NCBI RefSeq assembly: GCF_009711475.1
Contig: NZ_SMMD01000838.1
Location: 1-10,206 of the forward strand
Direction of reading: 5' to 3'
Length of the DNA stretch: 10,206 nucleotides
From: Fulvivirga aurantia
Lineage (GTDB): Bacteria > Bacteroidota > Bacteroidia > Cytophagales > Cyclobacteriaceae
Shown: one piece after another, positions 7,582 to 10,206 of the stretch
Layout of the letters: each line of letters opens with the position of its first letter
Numbering within the stretch: the stretch's first letter is position 1
Translations under genes and position numbers: made by a program
Notes under the pieces: generated by a model
Databases searched by the model: none
Seen by the model: only the letters and a program-made list of their open reading frames with translations
What the model was told of the DNA's origin: nothing

Positions 7582-8910
7582 CTATAACACTTTACCTTCT
7601 TTACTGAGTTCCCGTTGAATGGCAGTGAGAAGATCATTTTGTAGCACTTTATTAGATTGATTTTTAAGAGACATTAATGTGCAGTATCTCAGCACATTAC
7701 CTATAGCAGCACCCGATAATTCATAATTTTTGGCGATGTCTCGCAGATTAATATTCTCGTCAAGCACGAGGTGATGAGCAAATGCCTTTTGCCATAACAA
7801 ATATCTTTCTTCCGGGCCGGGCATAGGAAAATAAATCATTGATTGAAACCTCCTTAAAAAAGCTTTATCCATATTAGCTTTTAGATTTGAAGCTAGGACT
7901 ATTAACCCGGGATAGTCTTCTACTCGCTGCAATAAATAGGACACCTCCTGATTGGCATATCGATCATTAGAAGATTGTGTTTGTGTTCTCTTACCAAAAA
8001 TAGCATCCGCTTCATCGAAAAATAATATCCAATTCTTATTTTCAGCGGTGTCAAAAAGGCTTTTGAGGTTCTTTTCGGTTTCTCCTATATATTTAGATAC
8101 CAGCATAGATAAATCTATATGGTAAACTTTCCGATCGTATTTTTTTCCCATCAGGGAGGCGGTTAAAGTTTTACCGGTGCCCGGTGGGCCATAAAATAAT
8201 ACCCTATAACCGCGCTTAAATTTTTTGGCTATCTCAGGAAATTCACCAAGCTGATTACCATGAGCCAGCCAGGCTTCCATTTCTTCAAGCGCTTCATGTG
8301 TATCGTACTCCAACACCAAGTCTTCCCAACGCTGCTGTGTTTCCAATAGCTTAGCCGGAAACTCCCTGGTATAGTCCGGTCTAAAATTTTTTTCGTAAAG
8401 AAAGCTGTGCAAACACTCCTCCGATGGTATAAGCCTACCCGTCATAGGAGGAACGCCATGTTGCGTATTACCTATCTTAAGCAGACCATTTGCTAAAAGT
8501 TTTTGATTTGGTCTGAGTAATTCCTGTATGTCTAATCTCGTAGAAAGATCATTACCCGCCACTAAAAATATGGCTGTTTCTCCTGTCGGTATGAAACCAC
8601 TAGATGAATCAGCAAAGGAACCTCCTACTTCTGTAAATAGGGTATTGGTCTGGGTATTCTTTAAGCAAAGAGGATCTAAATATTCTGATGCAACGTAAGG
8701 CACAATTGCCAAAACTAAAAACAGTCTTTCTGCCGGGTTGAGCTCGAGTTTTTGAACTGTTTCAGCATAGCGACTTTTATCAGCCGGTATGATTTGGGGT
8801 ACGGTTGGCTCTTTATCTAACCCTTCTTTACCAGACAGCTGAGCGACTCGTAAATCGATAATTTTACGTAGCCAAATTATGTCTTGTCGCAACAAGGTGT
8901 TTTTATCCAT
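7582..8910 (-). CDS. AAA+ ATPase, Afp15/PVC15-like, second copy
   Basis: A 442-residue ATPase from ATG 8910-8908 to TAG 7584-7582. Seen: Walker A G-P-P-G-T-G-K-T at 241-248 (Lys247), Walker B F-F-D-E-A-D with Asp299-Glu300, L-A-S-N sensor-1 region, and Arg353-Arg354. A hand alignment of about 118 residues across the AAA core gives roughly 60% identity with the ATPase at 4816-6225. The N-terminal halves are much more divergent but share I-P-T (107-109), F-P-A-x-L-L-E-T (184-191) and the following 'E-D-L-V'. It is therefore an ancient paralogue rather than a recent duplication. It likely acts in the cytoplasm in assembly or loading of a contractile injection particle. It is the first gene of the leftward run and diverges from the unrecognised gene at 9138. 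Whether it is the core ATPase of the machine or serves another effector cannot be told here. Confidence 0.86.
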   Translation of the reverse strand: MDKNTLLRQDIIWLRKIIDLRVAQLSGKEGLDKEPTVPQIIPADKSRYAETVQKLELNPAERLFLVLAIVPYVASEYLDPLCLKNTQTNTLFTEVGGSFADSSSGFIPTGETAIFLVAGNDLSTRLDIQELLRPNQKLLANGLLKIGNTQHGVPPMTGRLIPSEECLHSFLYEKNFRPDYTREFPAKLLETQQRWEDLVLEYDTHEALEEMEAWLAHGNQLGEFPEIAKKFKRGYRVLFYGPPGTGKTLTASLMGKKYDRKVYHIDLSMLVSKYIGETEKNLKSLFDTAENKNWILFFDEADAIFGKRTQTQSSNDRYANQEVSYLLQRVEDYPGLIVLASNLKANMDKAFLRRFQSMIYFPMPGPEERYLLWQKAFAHHLVLDENINLRDIAKNYELSGAAIGNVLRYCTLMSLKNQSNKVLQNDLLTAIQRELSKEGKVL

Positions 8911-8955
8911 GGCCGTAAGTTTACTAAAACTAGTGGCTATAACTCAAGTTAATTT

Positions 8956-9005
8956 TCTTAAAATCTAATTTCTCATGTGGAGAAAATTGCAACTCTCTTA
9001 AAATC
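8956..9005. repeat. Direct repeat TCTTAAAATC, 40-bp period, in divergent intergenic region
   Basis: TCTTAAAATC occurs at 8956-8965 and 8996-9005, each followed by two different bases and ATT, exactly 40 bp apart. Read on the minus strand, the copy nearer the ATPase gene overlaps TAGATTTT (8967-8960), a possible -7 element lying 22 bases after a TTG (8992-8990). The spacing is longer than the usual 19-20, so this promoter is weakly supported. The pair may be an operator for one protein bound on the same helix face (near four turns), or chance in AT-rich DNA. Confidence 0.3.
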
Positions 9006-9079
9006 AGATTATTAAACAAAATCATTTTCAAACCTCAAGATCAAATGAATATATAATGAAATGAAAATTTTGAATTATT

Positions 9080-9110
9080 ATTGGATTTATATCTCGATGC
9101 TATACTTTAG
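9080..9110 (+). promoter_or_regulatory. Candidate Bacteroidota promoter for the rightward gene
   Basis: ATTG at 9080-9083 and TACTTTAG at 9103-9110 are separated by 19 bases. The Bacteroidota primary-sigma consensus is TTTG, about 19 bases, TAnnTTTG; one base differs in each box. Transcription would begin near 9117, leaving a leader of about 20 bases before the TTG at 9138 and favouring that start over the ATG at 9195. The rest of 8911-9137 is AT-rich with no gene seen. Confidence 0.42.
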
Positions 9111-9137
9111 TTATATCAACCATATCATTTTACCATC

Positions 9138-10206
9138 TTGAAACAAAGTAAAGAAAAGCAAAACCAGGAAGTCGCCCGCCATCCAGATAAACGAATGAGG
9201 AATAGCGCACAGAGAGACAGAATGAATCGCGCTGTGGATCCAGAACATGATGATAAAGACATTGAAGTTATTAGCCCAAAGAGTCCGGCTAGAGAGACTA
9301 CACCTTTAGCATTGGAACAAAAGCCAGAAGAAACGAATGATGAGGGAGATAAGAAGGTTAAAGATCCGGAACCGGATCATCCTTATATGCAAGTACTAGG
9401 CTGGGGACAATCACGCGATTGGACCATCTTTGGCACTTCATACACTACAAGGTTTATATACAAAGGTAAAGCTGCTGATTGGAAAAAGCTTTTGGCCACA
9501 CTAGATGACGACAGATCTGTTATAAAATATTTAGCGCCCTTTTTTGCAGCGGTTGGTTGTGGAAGTGGAAGCGTTAGATATAATGTATACGCTGGAGATT
9601 ATACAGAAGCCTACCACTATAAGGACGCCACTCCATCTCAGGAAGATATATTAGAGCTCATTAAGGCATTATATGACACTGAATCATCAAAAGAGAGTAC
9701 AATTGATCTGCCGAACGAATTCTGGACAGAAGGAGGAAGTAATATTCCAAGATTCTATGATATGGGTTTTGATGGCCTTGCCGAGTTTATCTCACAATAT
9801 CAAACACTTTTGATAGATTATAAATCAGCTCAAATTGGCAATGTATCTCTAGAGTATGCAGATGCAAAAAAACTAGCTACTGAGGGGACACGCTGGAGTG
9901 ATGTACAGATTAACGACCCAAAAGTTGTAGAAGCAATGATTGACAACGCATTTGCTACAGCTCTTGCGGCAGTTAAAAAGATACTAGCAAACCAAACTGA
10001 TGATAAAGAAGGTGATGCTACACAAAACAAGGAAGACATACATGCTTCAATGATGATAACCAACTCAGCCAAAATAATTTCAGCAGCCATAGACTCATAC
10101 GGGGCCACCACTCTCAAAGCCAACAAATCGATCAAAACTGTATTTGATCAAGTGTGGGATTTAATACCTATTCCAAAAACGATCCCAAAACTCTTAGAGG
10201 ATTCTG
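9138..10206 (+). CDS. Unrecognised protein, possible second effector (3' end beyond window)
   Basis: Open from a stop at 9108-9110 to the right edge, 356 codons shown. I place the start at TTG 9138-9140 (then K-Q-S-K-E-K-Q), because it follows the candidate promoter by a short leader and the polar tail it adds looks like the tails of eCIS-associated proteins; ATG 9195-9197 is the alternative. Residues 1-80 are highly polar (K, E, D, Q, P) and probably disordered, possibly a targeting or loading tail. A folded part begins near H-P-Y-M-Q-V-L-G-W-G (about 81-90), with an aromatic segment (D-W-T-I-F-G-T-S-Y) and L-A-P-F-F-A-A-V-G-C. It later turns helical (V-V-E-A-M-I-D-N-A-F-A and an I-I-S-A-A-I region). 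There is no signal peptide and no catalytic motif I recognise. It diverges from an ATPase gene of the delivery family, so cargo or accessory function is an inference from position. Confidence 0.6.
   Translation, partial: MKQSKEKQNQEVARHPDKRMRNSAQRDRMNRAVDPEHDDKDIEVISPKSPARETTPLALEQKPEETNDEGDKKVKDPEPDHPYMQVLGWGQSRDWTIFGTSYTTRFIYKGKAADWKKLLATLDDDRSVIKYLAPFFAAVGCGSGSVRYNVYAGDYTEAYHYKDATPSQEDILELIKALYDTESSKESTIDLPNEFWTEGGSNIPRFYDMGFDGLAEFISQYQTLLIDYKSAQIGNVSLEYADAKKLATEGTRWSDVQINDPKVVEAMIDNAFATALAAVKKILANQTDDKEGDATQNKEDIHASMMITNSAKIISAAIDSYGATTLKANKSIKTVFDQVWDLIPIPKTIPKLLEDS

Noticed and set aside
9195..9197. ATG as start of the rightward gene
   Set aside because: Kept as an alternative only: the candidate promoter would leave a leader of about 78 bases, whereas TTG at 9138 gives about 20 and extends a tail of matching composition.
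9830..10135. A minus-strand open frame of about 100 codons opposite the rightward gene
   Set aside because: It lies wholly within the long plus-strand frame, which has a start, a candidate promoter and protein-like composition; the antisense frame has none of these.
1..10206. Core contractile-injection genes, phage genes, CRISPR array, tRNA or insertion sequence
   Set aside because: No sheath, tube, baseplate, spike, transposase, repeat-spacer array or tRNA-like sequence was recognised; almost all the DNA is occupied by the six genes listed.

Overview
The window looks like chromosomal DNA of a member of the Bacteroidota. The signs are a moderately AT-rich composition, no obvious Shine-Dalgarno sequences ahead of the genes, an N-terminal lipoprotein signal followed by an acidic stretch, and one promoter-like site matching the Bacteroidota pattern (TTG, 19 bases, TAnnTTTG-like). 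The protein families suggest a Cytophagia-like lineage, but the genus cannot be fixed from the sequence.

Layout, right to left on the minus strand: a first AAA+ ATPase (8910-7582); a 139-bp gap holding an AT-rich hairpin; a predicted surface lipoprotein with a seven-bladed beta-propeller (7442-6228); a second AAA+ ATPase of the same kind (6225-4816); a 1400-residue multidomain effector ending in an AHH-type nuclease domain (4806-604); and the start of an Imm11/DUF1629-like immunity gene (601 to beyond the left edge). The last four genes are separated by only 2, 9 and 2 bases and almost certainly form one transcription unit. Reading the other way from a 227-bp divergent intergenic region is a long open frame (9138 to beyond the right edge) for an unrecognised protein with a polar, disordered N-terminal tail, possibly a second effector.

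The most economical reading is an accessory cargo module of an extracellular contractile injection system (eCIS, the AFP/PVC/AlgoCIS family) or a closely related delivery machine. The ATPases have the layout of the Afp15/PVC15-like ATPases that accompany eCIS. The effector has no secretion signal and shows the architecture I associate with large Bacteroidota eCIS cargo: a coiled-coil front, a long amphipathic-helix block, a glycine/alanine-rich membrane-active block, a lysine-rich linker and a toxic tip. No sheath, tube, baseplate, spike or tape-measure gene lies in the window, so the eCIS assignment is an inference.

Proposed working together: the ATPase encoded directly upstream loads or unfolds the effector, the AHH domain cuts nucleic acid in the target, the Imm11-like protein protects the producer, and the propeller lipoprotein supplies a cell-surface function that is co-produced in fixed order with the ATPase and the toxin. 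The tight lipoprotein-ATPase-effector-immunity cassette is the most interesting unit here.
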